The translations under genes and the position numbers were made by a program. From JBGLNJ01 sp041300525 (GTDB taxonomy: Bacteria > Chloroflexota > Anaerolineae > Fen-1058), in NCBI GenBank assembly GCA_041300525.1, contig JBGLNJ010000001.1, positions 2,976,001 through 3,040,000 of the forward strand: 64,000 bases of DNA. The letters are read 5' to 3'. Positions within the stretch are counted from its first letter, which is position 1. Every line of letters begins with the position of its first letter. Shown here piece after piece: positions 26,662 through 36,039 of this stretch. The notes beneath the pieces were generated by a model. That model was not told the origin of the DNA. It ran no database searches and saw only the letters and a program-made list of their open reading frames with translations.

Positions 26662-27678
26662 CTACCACCATCGTCCTTGCTGAGACGCAAATGCCATGTT
26701 GGATTGAGGGCGATCATTCACTTCCAGGCGAAAGATATCGGGACGCGCGTAATGCCCGTTCGTGTCAAGCGCCAGATGCCCGCGCGTGATCCGGTCGAGA
26801 TCAAGATCGGCATAGAGAATGCAGGCTTCATCAAACACTGGCCCGGCCAGATAGTCGGCATTCGGCGCAATCACGGCGCTGCCGCCGCGTTGAAGCAGGG
26901 TGTGCTCGTCGCCTGGCAGAGCATGCAAAAGCTCTCGCGCTTCGCTCTCCAATCCAAGCGACGAAAACCCGGCCAGCACATCGCCGCGGCTCAGGACGCA
27001 TCCGGCGGCCAAGACAAAGCACTGCCCTTCAAAAGCATAGTGCCGGCTGGCGATCTGATGCAGCTCCTTGACGGACGGCCACTGTGCAATATGGATGGTC
27101 TCACGCTTGGCGTGCATGGCCGCGCGCGCCAGAGGCATCCAGTGTTCCCAACAAATCAGGCCGCCCAAGACGCCATACTCTGTATCCAACACACTGAGCG
27201 TGCTCCCATCACCCTGCCCCCAAATCAACCGTTCGGTATACGTCGGCATCAGTTTCCGGTGCAATTGATACGAGTCGCCATCCGTCCCGATGTAGAGGGT
27301 GGTGTTATACAGCGTGCCGCCTCGCCGCTCGTGAGCGCCCATGACGACATAGACGCCTGTTCGATGAGCGATGGCGAGCAATTGATCCAGGTGCGGGCCG
27401 GGAATCACGATGGCATTGTCGGCCAGGATTTGATAGAGAGCTTGCGCCGGTGGATGGTTCCAGATCGCCGCCTTGGGGGATTCGTCGAGCCAGACCGGAT
27501 ACCCGGGCAGCCATGTCTCAGGAAAAGCGACGAGTCGCGCTCCCTGATCGGCTGCCTGCTCGACCAGGACACCGGCTTTGGCAATGCTCTGGTCAAGGTT
27601 CAAAAAGACGGGAGGATGCTGAATGATGGCGACCTTGACCGAATGGCCGGCTAGAGTCGGAGACATTTCTGCTGACAT
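26662..27678 (-). CDS. nitrilase / cyanide hydratase family protein
   Basis: A 338-residue carbon-nitrogen hydrolase. The catalytic triad is complete: Glu54 in FPETWLPGYPVWLD, Lys142 in HRKLMPTYTERL, Cys176 in GGLICWEHW. The Trp after Cys and the PGYPVW loop place it with true nitrilases rather than amidases. It would convert R-CN to the acid and ammonia in the cytoplasm. Start MSAEMSPTLAG at 27678 has GGAAAGGAAC upstream, preferred over an in-frame codon 75 bases earlier. Confidence 0.92.
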   Translation of the reverse strand: MSAEMSPTLAGHSVKVAIIQHPPVFLNLDQSIAKAGVLVEQAADQGARLVAFPETWLPGYPVWLDESPKAAIWNHPPAQALYQILADNAIVIPGPHLDQLLAIAHRTGVYVVMGAHERRGGTLYNTTLYIGTDGDSYQLHRKLMPTYTERLIWGQGDGSTLSVLDTEYGVLGGLICWEHWMPLARAAMHAKRETIHIAQWPSVKELHQIASRHYAFEGQCFVLAAGCVLSRGDVLAGFSSLGLESEARELLHALPGDEHTLLQRGGSAVIAPNADYLAGPVFDEACILYADLDLDRITRGHLALDTNGHYARPDIFRLEVNDRPQSNMAFASQQGRWW

Positions 27679-27840
27679 CGTTCCTTTCCTTTTCCTACAA
27701 TAAACGAGTCCACTGGCACACTCTGACTTGCCCATCAGGCAAAAGTGTGTCAACCAGTAGACCCGTCAACTGTAGTGTGCCCTAGCTCTGACTGCCCTGC
27801 TTTTTTATTTTGCTCGTTGGCGCCCGGAACTCTCTACATT

Positions 27841-27945
27841 CTACGCTTCACTCATCGGCAGCCAGATAGTGAACGTGACTCCAACTCCTACCTCGCTCGT
27901 CGCCATGACCTATCCATTGTGCGCTTGAATGATCCCGCCGGATGC
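27841..27945 (-). pseudogene. histidine kinase C-terminal remnant with internal amber stop
   Basis: Minus frame reads SGGIIQAHNG, a TAG, then VMATSEVGVGVTFTIWLPMS and stop. This is the G2/F-box end of a sensor kinase, where the TAG stands in place of a usual Gln or Arg codon. About 35 codons remain; all upstream kinase domains are absent. An IS256-type fragment abuts it. Confidence 0.7.
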
Positions 27946-28102
27946 TATTGTGCTCAAAGTGTTCAACGCCTATGAACGCGCTGACTTTTTCCTCCAGAAC
28001 CGTCACCAGGGTGAACCGGATCGCGGCGCGCATCTTTTCGCGGGCCAACGCTTGAAAATCAAACTCGTTGACTGGGGCCGACTGATCGCCTTGATTTCGC
28101 AA
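27945..28102 (-). mobile_element. IS256/Mutator-type transposase N-terminal fragment
   Basis: Minus frame: FDFQALAREKMRAAIRFTLV then TVLEEKVSAFIGVEHFE, the typical N-terminus of IS256-family transposases. The frame then runs into the histidine-kinase remnant. The DDE catalytic region is missing, so it is inactive. Confidence 0.75.
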
Positions 28103-28117
28103 GTCAGGGTATCTTTT

Positions 28118-28143
28118 ATCCTTGGGTGGCGCCGCCCAAGGAT
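28118..28143. repeat. 26-nt near-perfect palindrome
   Basis: ATCCTTGGGTGGC followed by its reverse complement with one G/T change. Directly upstream of the transposase fragment on its strand; it may belong to the insertion-sequence end or be a REP-type hairpin. Confidence 0.7.
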
Positions 28144-28156
28144 ATCCCCTACTGCA

Positions 28157-28216
28157 CTTTTACGCAAGAATCAGTATACCACTTTTCGGAGCGGTATCAC
28201 AATTCTTGTGTAAAAG
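28157..28216. repeat. imperfect 24-bp inverted repeat, possible IS-end pair
   Basis: Arms 28157-28180 and 28193-28216 (starting CTTTTACGCAAGAAT and, on the other strand, CTTTTACACAAGAAT) match at 19 of 24 positions around a 12-base loop. Close-packed terminal repeats like this suggest abutted insertion-sequence ends or a minimal deletion derivative. Confidence 0.65.
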
Positions 28217-28256
28217 GCGCCCGTACACATTCAGTTTTGGCGATTTTACACGACTT

Positions 28257-28378
28257 GGGGATACCACCGGCATTTTGCCAGGCGATGATGCGGCGACTCG
28301 CCGTCGGCATCCCCCAAGAGCGCGCAAGATGCGTTTCGCACGACGGGCACGTCGCACGTCATTGCGATCAGCGGCTAG
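28257..28378 (+). pseudogene. ComEC-like remnant
   Basis: The plus frame around 28320-28378 reads SAQDAFRTTGTSHVIAISG and then TAG; TGTSHVIAISG is the ComEC/Rec2 competence-domain signature. Upstream, in a shifted frame, GILPGDDAA resembles the preceding ComEC segment, so at least one frameshift separates them. Only about 40 codons remain of a protein that is normally 500-800 residues. Confidence 0.55.
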
Positions 28379-28452
28379 ATGTAAAACCAAACCGGATGTG
28401 GCCTTTGTGTTGACCGGGTTATTGCGTTGATCATCCGGGACACGAGCAAAGA

Positions 28453-29285
28453 TTAGCCAGGATATAGCCACAAGGCTGTCTGTCCCGGCAGGGCCAGCCA
28501 GACCCGCCCGGCCGCGTCCGCTTCGACGCGGCAGAATGCCAATTCCTCTCCCCCTATCTTTTGCACGGTCTCTCCCTTGATGCGGTACAGCCCCGAATCC
28601 GCGCACAGCCAGGCCTCGCCCCAGGCAAAGGCCAGGTCGCCGGCCCTGTCCCCCTGCATCTCCAAGATATAGGTCCACCTGTCGCCAACAACATGGAAGA
28701 GGGCATACTGGCCCGTATCGCAACTGGCGCCGCCACAGCGCTGCAGGGCCACCCAGGGATTGGCGGCCTCGTCCAGCGTAATGTCGGTGATATAGCCCCA
28801 ACGAAGCTGCCCGGCCGGATCAACCGGGGGATGCGGAAACTTGATCCAGCCTTGTCCTGGCGTATAGCGCCAGAGGTCGCCGTTTACGCCGGCCCAGATG
28901 CGCCCGGCGCGGTCCACCTCGATGTCATAGATGCAGCCGGAGGCGACTATGCGCGAGTCTTGCCCTTGCCACCGGTCATCCGCCAGCCAGCGCGCGCCAA
29001 GCCCCTCCGGCCCAGGTCCCAGCCAGGAACATTCGGCTACCCACACATCGCCTTCGCTGTCTGCGGCCACGTCAGTCAGCCAGTACTCGATTTCCTCCTC
29101 GATCATTGTGGCTGTGCGTGAAAAGCCGACTTGGTCCGGGCTATAGCGAATCCAGCGTTGGCCGTCAAAGGCGCGGACATCTTTTCGTGTGGTCAGCCAG
29201 ACCCACCGGCGCTTGTCGGTGGCGATCCTTTCGTTGGAGGGCGGCACAGGCAGCGCCGCCGGACTCCAAATCCGCAACACAATCA
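28453..29285 (-). pseudogene. beta-propeller protein (two-component-regulator-propeller style), N-terminus missing
   Basis: Repeating blade motifs are visible: IATDKRRWVWLTTRKDVRAF-DG, VAADSEGDVWVAECS, IEVDRAGRIWAGVNGDLWRY, ITLDEAANPWVALQR, VEADAAGRVWLALPG (about five blades). The protein ends at WLYPG. The first codons of the open frame (29286-29388) are not propeller-like, and the adjoining plus-strand DNA is the hicB promoter, so the 5' end is cut at a join near 29.27 kb. Probably exported or periplasmic; function unknown. Confidence 0.6.
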
Positions 29286-29333
29286 GCGAAACCCTTCGCA
29301 AGGGTCGCACTACCCTGATATGCAAGCGCGGTG

Positions 29334-29339
29334 TATAAT
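29334..29339 (+). promoter_or_regulatory. probable -10 element of hicBA
   Basis: TATAAT 52 bases before the hicB start. No convincing -35 hexamer at 17-18 bp, so only the -10 is called. Confidence 0.5.
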
Positions 29340-29390
29340 GGCGACTAGGCGATGCACCGTGTATTGGCGAGCGGGAATAGGGAGGCAAAG

Positions 29391-29627
29391 ATGGGAACGC
29401 GACGATATATCATTCAGGCGGCGATCTATCCGGGAGACGAGGGATGGTATGTGGCCGAGTGTTTAGACTTGGCTGTCGTGACCCAGGGCAAGACGTTGGA
29501 TGAGACGGCGAAGAATCTGCGCGAGGCAATTCGCCTTCACCTGGAAGGAGAGGATCTCGCCAAGATGGGAGTGGTGCCTAATGCTCCGGTGTTGATTACA
29601 CTTGAGATGGAACCCGTGTATGCCTAA
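29391..29627 (+). CDS. hicB: HicB-family antitoxin
   Basis: A 78-residue RNase-H-fold antitoxin: YIIQAAIYPGDEGWYVAECL, then DLAVVTQGKTLDETAKNLRE, the degraded RNase-H fold typical of HicB. A DNA-binding tail is absent, as in the short form. ATG 29391 follows GGGAGGCAAAG. Its stop overlaps the hicA start by 8 bases. It would bind and neutralise HicA and probably repress the operon. Confidence 0.92.
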   Translation: MGTRRYIIQAAIYPGDEGWYVAECLDLAVVTQGKTLDETAKNLREAIRLHLEGEDLAKMGVVPNAPVLITLEMEPVYA

Positions 29628-29868
29628 ACTGCGCCGCCTCTCAGGACCTGAGGTCATTCATATCCTTGAGCAGTTTGGTTTTACGGTGTTTGCCCAACAG
29701 GGAAGCCACGTCAAACTGGGGCGCATCAGCCTATCGGGTGAAAAGCAGACGCTTACCATTCCGCGACATCGCGAACTCGACGCTGGCACCTTGCGGGCGA
29801 TTTTTCGGCAAGCAGGTCGTTACATTCAGGTGGACGAACTGCGTCCATATTTTTACATAGAGGAATAG
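29620..29868 (+). CDS. hicA: HicA-family mRNA interferase toxin
   Basis: An 82-residue double-stranded-RNA-binding-like fold: LSGPEVIHILEQFGF, catalytic His30 in QQGSHVKL, then TIPRHRELDAGTLRAIFRQA. All hallmark residues are present, so it looks active. Antitoxin-first order with overlapping reading frames indicates translational coupling. This order (hicB-hicA) is the less common one for Hic modules but frequent in Chloroflexota and cyanobacteria. Confidence 0.92.
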   Translation: MPKLRRLSGPEVIHILEQFGFTVFAQQGSHVKLGRISLSGEKQTLTIPRHRELDAGTLRAIFRQAGRYIQVDELRPYFYIEE

Positions 29869-29890
29869 ACAGCTTCATTGTGCAGAGGAG

Positions 29891-30112
29891 ATGATCATGC
29901 GACAAATCATTGGCTTTCTTGCCGGCGCAATGTGCGGGGCGGTTGTCGGGGCGGTGGCGGCTTTGTTGCTGGCGCCCGCGTCCGGGATCGAGTTGCGTCA
30001 GCAGGTCCGCACGCGCGTGGACGAGCTGCTGGCCGAAGGTCGCCAGGCGGCGGAGGATCGCCGCGCCGAACTCGAAGCGCAATTGGCCGCGCTCAAACGA
30101 CCGGCTGGCTAA
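29891..30112 (+). CDS. YtxH-domain small membrane protein
   Basis: A 73-residue protein: one N-terminal Gly/Ala-rich membrane helix (IIGFLAGAMCGAVVGAVAAL, then LLAPASG) followed by a charged amphipathic helix (QQVRTRVDELLAEGRQ). LLAPxSG is the YtxH signature. Members are stress- or envelope-associated; the exact role is unknown. 22 bp after hicA. The 66 bp after it hold CCCAATA and GATTAGGG iterations and no gene. Confidence 0.8.
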   Translation: MIMRQIIGFLAGAMCGAVVGAVAALLLAPASGIELRQQVRTRVDELLAEGRQAAEDRRAELEAQLAALKRPAG

Positions 30113-30178
30113 TCCTGTGCCCAATACCCAATACCCAATATCCGATGACTATCTGGTATTGGAGATTAGGGATTAGCC

Positions 30179-32215
30179 TCACTGGATGTCAAGCCGATAG
30201 GGCGCAGGCTCGGTGGTCGTGCGCGCCAATGCCGAAAGCACCAACACGGCGCTCTTGAGTTGCGACAGCGGCACGTCCCAGTGACCCGTCTGATCGTCCG
30301 CGAGCGGCAGGCGCTTGACCTGCGTTTGGCCGTCGCTGCCTGTGCTGATGAGTTGGACGCTATACCGTTCCGGCTCCAGGTTGTTCGTGCGGATGAAGCC
30401 CTGCGCCAGCCAGCCGCCGTCGCCGCTGTCGGCGTTGTAGGCATAGTTGATCTCCGGGATGCGGATGTCTTGCAGCGCCATCCCAGGCAGGTTGAGCGCG
30501 TCGTCGGTGATGACTTTAAAGCGCAGCAGGATTTTCTTGCCCGCGACCTCTTTCAGATCCACGCTTTGCTCGATCCATTCGGCTTGCTGTTTGTCTCCAC
30601 TTTTGCCGGTGTAGGCCCAGCCGTAACTGTTGTCGTTGGGGTTGGCATCCGTGCCCGAAGGCGTCTTGAGGAGCTTCCACGTTTTGCCGCCATCGGTTGA
30701 AGCTGCCACGTAAGCGTAATCCCAATCTTTTTCAATGTCGAACCACGTCCAGAATGTGAGTGTGGCGGCGGGTTGCCCCGTCAGGTCGAACTCTCGCGTG
30801 AGGGTAAAATCGCTGTCGTCGCCGCGCCCCGAGTACCACATCATCTTGCCGCCATGCGGGGCCGTGCCGATGAGACGCGCTTTCGTCGCGCCGGCAAAGT
30901 TCACCGACACGTCGCGCTGGCCTTTGAGGGGCAGGTATTGCGAAGCCCAGTGATTCACTGTGCCGTCCAGGGTGAAGGGGAACTGATCAATCGTCCGTTC
31001 GACCCTGGGCTTGCCGAATTTCAAATCCTTGTAAGCAAATTGCCCGTCCCCGATTTTGGGATCGTTGAGATAGTTGGCGATTTGCCAATCGGCGAACACG
31101 TCCTCAACCGTCATGCCCGGTTTGAGTTTAGCCACCGTGTTGTCGAGCGCCGCCAGGCCATTGCTCTGATCGGCGATCAGCGCCCGGGTCCCGTCCGTGC
31201 CGAAGCGGTTGTAGAAATACGTCACGAACAGAAAACTCGCGCCATAGTGCGGCACGGAGCGCTCCAGTTGGTCCCAGGCGTTGAGTTGCGTGTTGGGCGC
31301 TGCCAGGAACGCCGACGCGTGACGCGAAATGTCATACCCGTTGAGATAAATCGCCAGGTCGGAGAACCCCTCGTTCATCCAGGTATCCATGTTCTTGTGG
31401 TTGTTCCCCGCGATGATGTGTTGGAACTCGTGCGCCGCGACGGACAGGTATTCCGTTCCGCCGATGCCCATCGCATCGGTGTTCATGTAAAACATTTCCA
31501 TCTCGTTCGAGTCCGGGCGCACGGCCTGGGTGACTGCATCTTTGCCGGCCACATAGCCCGCTGCGCCGCCGAGACCGGGCGTGTTGAGGATCGAGATGTG
31601 AGCGTCGCAGTCAATCCCTGGCGAGGCCTCATTCCCCAGCAATGCGCGGTTGGTGGGATAGATCTTGGCGGCGAACACGTCGGCAGCCTGCTTGATCTTG
31701 GCGTCGTCGGCATTGACTTTGTCGGCCACCCACATGTACACGACGTCGTTCTTGTAGCGCAAGGTCGCCTTGACGGTGAAATTTTTTTGCGTGGATTGGT
31801 TCTGCGCCTGGAAGGTGCGCGTCGTGCCTACAGGATAGTCGGGCGAGGACGTGCAAGTTGTCTTGGGTGCGTCGGCGGGCACGCCCTTCAGCCGGATCGC
31901 CAGATCGCGCAAGTCGCGGATGGCGGGCCTGGCCTGATCAAGTGATCTGACTGTGGCGCGGTCGGCGTCCGTTATCGGGTCGCGGATCAGGCCGGAGGGC
32001 AGGGGGCTGCTTGGCGTCGAGGTAGTGGAGCGAGTCGGCGTCGCTTGCGCTGAACGTGTCTTGGTCGGTTCGATGCGGCGCGTCGCGGTAGCCGTCGGCT
32101 CGATGAATTGTGTCGCCGTAGGCGTCGGCGTCTCTTCCGGCAGCAAGAACTGGCACGAGAGTATCGCCAGCGCCAGGGCCAGAATCGCAATCCACAGGTA
32201 TCGCTTTCTCATCAC
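30179..32215 (-). CDS. secreted gluzincin-like protease (immune-inhibitor-A style), lipoprotein
   Basis: A 678-residue exported protein. The signal ends in ILSC (lipobox Cys about residue 21), followed by a Thr/Pro-rich linker. The peptidase part has HEFQH (HExxH) at about residue 262 and the downstream NEGFSD glutamate, giving a full zinc site. C-terminally come MAM/jelly-roll-like beta domains with GDDSDFTLTREFDLTG and LTFWTWFDIEKDWDYAYVAA, typical of M6-like peptidases. 42-50 % similar in layout to the next gene upstream. Likely cell-surface protein degradation. Confidence 0.8.
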   Translation of the reverse strand: MMRKRYLWIAILALALAILSCQFLLPEETPTPTATQFIEPTATATRRIEPTKTRSAQATPTRSTTSTPSSPLPSGLIRDPITDADRATVRSLDQARPAIRDLRDLAIRLKGVPADAPKTTCTSSPDYPVGTTRTFQAQNQSTQKNFTVKATLRYKNDVVYMWVADKVNADDAKIKQAADVFAAKIYPTNRALLGNEASPGIDCDAHISILNTPGLGGAAGYVAGKDAVTQAVRPDSNEMEMFYMNTDAMGIGGTEYLSVAAHEFQHIIAGNNHKNMDTWMNEGFSDLAIYLNGYDISRHASAFLAAPNTQLNAWDQLERSVPHYGASFLFVTYFYNRFGTDGTRALIADQSNGLAALDNTVAKLKPGMTVEDVFADWQIANYLNDPKIGDGQFAYKDLKFGKPRVERTIDQFPFTLDGTVNHWASQYLPLKGQRDVSVNFAGATKARLIGTAPHGGKMMWYSGRGDDSDFTLTREFDLTGQPAATLTFWTWFDIEKDWDYAYVAASTDGGKTWKLLKTPSGTDANPNDNSYGWAYTGKSGDKQQAEWIEQSVDLKEVAGKKILLRFKVITDDALNLPGMALQDIRIPEINYAYNADSGDGGWLAQGFIRTNNLEPERYSVQLISTGSDGQTQVKRLPLADDQTGHWDVPLSQLKSAVLVLSALARTTTEPAPYRLDIQ

Positions 32216-32285
32216 GTTTCCTCAATCGTAAGTCAGTAAATCGGCAAAAGCGACGGAGCCCGAAATACGCAGTGCGCACTACTCA

Positions 32286-34388
32286 TCACTTTTGCGTCAC
32301 GGCGAACCAATACTGCGCGGGTTCCGTCGTCACGGGTGTCAGGCCGCTGATGGTCAGCACAGCATGGTCTACCTCTGTGCCCAGATGAACCGTCCATTGC
32401 CCCGCCTGGTCATTGGCCAGCGGCAGCCTTTCGACGGTCGTCTCAGTCTTGCCCACGGTGACGAGTTGGACGAGCCACTGCTGCGGGAGGACGTTCGCGT
32501 GGCGGACAAAGCCGCGGGCCACCCAACCGCCCGCGCCTTGTTCGACGTCGTCGCGGTAGTTGATTTCCGGGATTTGTACATCGTCCACGAAAAAGCCCGC
32601 GTGCGTCACCCCGGCATCGGTGAGGTACTCGAAGCGCACCTGGACCTTTTTCCCGGCATACCCGCTCAGGTCAATCTTTTCCTGAATCCATTTGGCTGGT
32701 GTTTTCTTGTCCGTCGTGCCACTCTTGGTCGTGTAGCCATTGCCATAGTTGGCCCCGTTGGGGTCTGTGTTGGTTGTGCTCTGACCCGGCAGTGTCTTCC
32801 AATGCTTGCCGTCGGTGGACACTTCAACGTAAGCATAGTCAAAGTCTGGCTCGATGTCGTACCATGTCCAGAACGTCAGCGTGGCATTCTGGACGCCGGT
32901 CAAGTCGAACTCGCGCGTGAGCGTGGTGTCGCTGGAATTTGCCCGCCCGGCCCACCAGAGGTACTTGCCACTGTGCGCGTCCATGTCGGCCAGGTTGACC
33001 AGCGTGGCCCCGGCAAAGTCCACCTGCACGTCGCCGCGCCCGCGCAGTTCGACATAGTCTGTGCCGTACTGGCTCACGGTGGATTCTTTTTGCGCCGGGT
33101 AATCACTCTGACGCAACTGCCACGTCACGTTGAATTCGGGCGGCGTGATCGTGGTGTAGGAATATTGGCCCTGGTCAATGTTCGGGGCGTTGATGGCGTT
33201 GGCAACGGTCCAATCGGCGAACACGTCGTCGAACGTCACGCCAGTCCGAGTCTTGCTCAGCACGTCGCCCACGGCAGCAAAGCTGTACAATGGGCTTGCG
33301 ACGAGCGCCTGCGTCGCTTTCTTGCCAAAGCGGTCAAGGAAATACGTCATGAACAGATAGGACGCGCCATAGTTTGGGCCGGCCTCGCCGGTTTCATCGG
33401 GCCAGGCATCGAGCTGCGTGTCCGGCTTGTCGGCAAACGAGTACATGTTGCCGCCGGTCTCCAGGCCGTTGATTTGGCAGGCCAACTCGCTCAAGCCCTC
33501 ATTGATCCAGCCGGCCTGGTTCTGGTGATGATACCAGTGGATCATGTGCTGGAACTCGTGGGCCAGGACGCAGTCAAAGAATGATGTGCCCAGTTCTCCG
33601 TTTTCCGCGCTGATGTAAAACATTTCCATCTCGTTGGAATACTTGTGAACCAGTTGGCTGTACTCGTCCATGGAGCTATAGTAACCGGCCACGTGCTGGC
33701 CGAGCTTGTCGGAGATGAGCAGGCTCAGGTGGACGTCGCTGTCCACGCCGGGCGTCCACTCACTGCCAAAGAACTCGCGGTTGGTCGGATAGGACTTGGC
33801 CTCGAATCGGTCGGCGGCTTTGGTGAGGTTGCTCTTGTTCATCTTGACGCCATCTTCTACCCAGATGTACGTGTGCGGCGTCAGGTAGGTCAGCGTCGCG
33901 GTGATCCAGTATTGCTGGTGATCGTCTTCGTTCGAGACCCAGAAGCCGTGCTTGTCGCCGACCTTGAAATTCCACGGCTGGTCGCGTGTGATTTCGGGGA
34001 TGGGCACGCCGGGATCGGCCAAGCGCAATGTCACGTCGCGCATGTCGCGCTTGGGAATGTCGGCTGACTCTAAAAGCCGGGCCGTGTCCATCGCATCCGG
34101 CGGGACCGGATCGCGCCGCAGGCCCGCGGGCGGTTTCAGGCTGGCCGAAGGTGTGGTTGACGGCCGGCGCGGCGTCGGCGTGATGCGGGGGCCGGGTGTG
34201 GCTGTGGGGCGAGGCGTGCGCGTCACGTCCGGCTTGATGCGGACGGCGCGGGTCGGCTCCGGCGTGTTGGCGAGCACGACGCCCCAGGCGCACACGGCCA
34301 TCGCCGCGATGCACAGGCAACACGCCACGAGTGTGATGCCGATTCCAACGGCAATCAAGCCGGTTCGATTGGATTGGGATTCGTTCAC
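32286..34388 (-). CDS. membrane-anchored gluzincin-like protease, paralog
   Basis: A 700-residue paralog of the downstream gene. Start GTG 34388 (VNESQSNRTGLIAV) has GGGAGATCAC upstream. One N-terminal membrane helix (about residues 8-35), a Thr/Pro linker, then the peptidase with AHEFQHMIHWYHHQNQAG and NEGLSE, and the same beta domains (SSDTTLTREFDLTGVQ, WTWYDIEPDFDYAYVE). The two genes are tandem, 70 bp apart, with the membrane form first. Probably co-expressed surface proteases for polymer degradation. Confidence 0.8.
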   Translation of the reverse strand: MNESQSNRTGLIAVGIGITLVACCLCIAAMAVCAWGVVLANTPEPTRAVRIKPDVTRTPRPTATPGPRITPTPRRPSTTPSASLKPPAGLRRDPVPPDAMDTARLLESADIPKRDMRDVTLRLADPGVPIPEITRDQPWNFKVGDKHGFWVSNEDDHQQYWITATLTYLTPHTYIWVEDGVKMNKSNLTKAADRFEAKSYPTNREFFGSEWTPGVDSDVHLSLLISDKLGQHVAGYYSSMDEYSQLVHKYSNEMEMFYISAENGELGTSFFDCVLAHEFQHMIHWYHHQNQAGWINEGLSELACQINGLETGGNMYSFADKPDTQLDAWPDETGEAGPNYGASYLFMTYFLDRFGKKATQALVASPLYSFAAVGDVLSKTRTGVTFDDVFADWTVANAINAPNIDQGQYSYTTITPPEFNVTWQLRQSDYPAQKESTVSQYGTDYVELRGRGDVQVDFAGATLVNLADMDAHSGKYLWWAGRANSSDTTLTREFDLTGVQNATLTFWTWYDIEPDFDYAYVEVSTDGKHWKTLPGQSTTNTDPNGANYGNGYTTKSGTTDKKTPAKWIQEKIDLSGYAGKKVQVRFEYLTDAGVTHAGFFVDDVQIPEINYRDDVEQGAGGWVARGFVRHANVLPQQWLVQLVTVGKTETTVERLPLANDQAGQWTVHLGTEVDHAVLTISGLTPVTTEPAQYWFAVTQK

Positions 34389-34514
34389 AGTGATCTCCCT
34401 GGCTAAACAAAGTGCGTGTATTATACCATGCCGCCACAAGCAGATGCGACGCACTTGGCGTCGCATTTTGGAACCGGGCAATGTTCGCGATGAGTGGAGG
34501 AGGCAGTGCTGTTC

Positions 34515-34685
34515 TTAGCGGGCGTCAGCCATCTCGTGCATGTGCTCGATCAACCATGCGTTGACCAATGTCTCGACCGATATACCTCGGGCACGCGCAC
34601 GCTGCGAGAGTTCATCCGCCACCTCGGGCAAAATGGCGACACGGATTGCTCGTTTCTTTGTCGTCTCGAAGTGGAACCATTCTCC
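34515..34685 (-). pseudogene. CopG/BrnA-like antitoxin, N-terminus missing
   Basis: Minus frame: EWFHFETTKKRAIRVAILPE, then VADELSQRARARGISVETLV and NAWLIEHMHEMADAR. PEVADELSQRARARGISVETLVNAWL is the ribbon-helix-helix C-terminus of BrnA-type antitoxins. The codons upstream of about 34685 belong to the plus-strand nucleotidase read backwards. Its toxin would lie upstream and is not in the window. Confidence 0.6.
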
Positions 34686-34689
34686 ACAG

Positions 34690-36033
34690 GGCCGCGCCGT
34701 AGTGGTTTTGGACAGCGGCGATTTTATGGACTTTACGCGCGTCGACCTTTTGGGCACCGAGGGCCGGGAAGGAGTCGGTCTCCTGCGGGCTGCCGGCTAC
34801 GATGCGTTAGCGGTCGGCAACAACGAGGGATTCCAGGGCATTCGCCTACTATCTCAAGCGGCTGGCTTGGGGCAAAGCCAGGGTTTGGCCTTGCTCTCAT
34901 GCAATCTTTTGGCGCTCAATGGCCCAGAACTTGTCCCCATCCCGAATCTGTCTCGCTCGCTAGTGTTGAACAGAAACGGCTTGCGTATCCTCGTGATAGG
35001 TGTCACCCCCGAATTCAACGACTTTTTCCAGTTGATGCAGATGCAGGCTTTGCCTGCGTCTGAAGCTATCCAGGCTGAACTGAAAGCGCAGGCGTCGGCG
35101 GTTGATTGTGTCATCCTGCTGTCTCACCTTGGGCAACCTGCTGACCTGGAACTGGCCGCCACCAAAGGCAGCGGTATCTCGGTGGTGATTGGAGGGCATA
35201 CCCACGACGCGGCCCCGGCCGCTGAACTGCCCAACCATACGATCTATGCCCAAGCTGGGCAATTCGCGGAACGACTGGGGTATACCGTTCTGGCGCAGGC
35301 AGAGGATGGGTGGAAGTTGGTGGAAGGCAAACTGATCCCGTGCGAAGAGAACGAGCCTGATCCGCACACGCTGCAAGTGATAGCAGACGCTTATGCAGAA
35401 GCGCGGGTGAGCCTGGGAACCCCTGTGTGCCATATTCCCGTTAGCCTGTGGCACGATGTGATTGAGGAGAATTCCCTCTCGACCTTGTGTGCGGATGCGC
35501 TCAAGGACCTGTGCCAGACGCAACTGGGCCTGGTGAACAGCGGGCTCTTCGCCTCGGGGATTGTGGCTGGACCGCTCAGCCGGATGAAACTGATTGACAT
35601 TTGCCCATCGCCGCTCAACCCGACTGTCATAGACATCCAGGGTGAACACCTTCTGGCTGCCTTGTCTGCAACGTTGGATCCGGCGATGTGCCTGGCGGAT
35701 GGCAAGGGGGCCGGATTTCGGGGCAAGTATGCGGGGAGGCTCCATTTGTCCGGCGCAGTTGTCTATTGGCAACATGATGGGCGAGGCAGTCGGACCGTCA
35801 GCCATGTGCTCATGGACAATGGCGAACAACTCGCGCCAGCAGCAACGTATCGGGTCGCCACCACGGACTATTTGCAGCGAGGCTCGGCCTACCCTTGGCT
35901 CGTGTCGCCTAGTGGCATACCGGCCAGAGCTTATGCGGGAAGTGATGGAATCGTATCTGTCGCGCCGCGACCTGGTGGACGCGGCTTGTCGTTCCCGCTG
36001 GGTCCAGGTGAACCAGTGAAATGTGATGCGTGA
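34690..36033 (+). pseudogene. 5'-nucleotidase/metallophosphatase (UshA type), N-terminus missing
   Basis: Begins GRAVVVLDSGDFMDFTRVD and runs through AGYDALAVGNNEGFQGIRLL (normally GNHEF: the metal-ligand His is Asn here), CVILLSHLGQ and SVVIGGHTHDAAPA (both metal-ligand motifs). A C-terminal 5'-nucleotidase domain follows with NSGLFASGIVAGPLSRMKLI and TTDYLQRGSAYPW. The first metal-binding motif (DxH) is lost at the join near 34688. Would hydrolyse nucleotides or polyphosphate esters; GNNEG suggests altered metal binding. Confidence 0.75.
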
Positions 36034-36039
36034 GGGGCG

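Noticed and set aside
29286..29388. N-terminal extension of the propeller protein
   Set aside because: These codons overlap the hicB promoter and leader and do not look like a propeller blade or a signal peptide.
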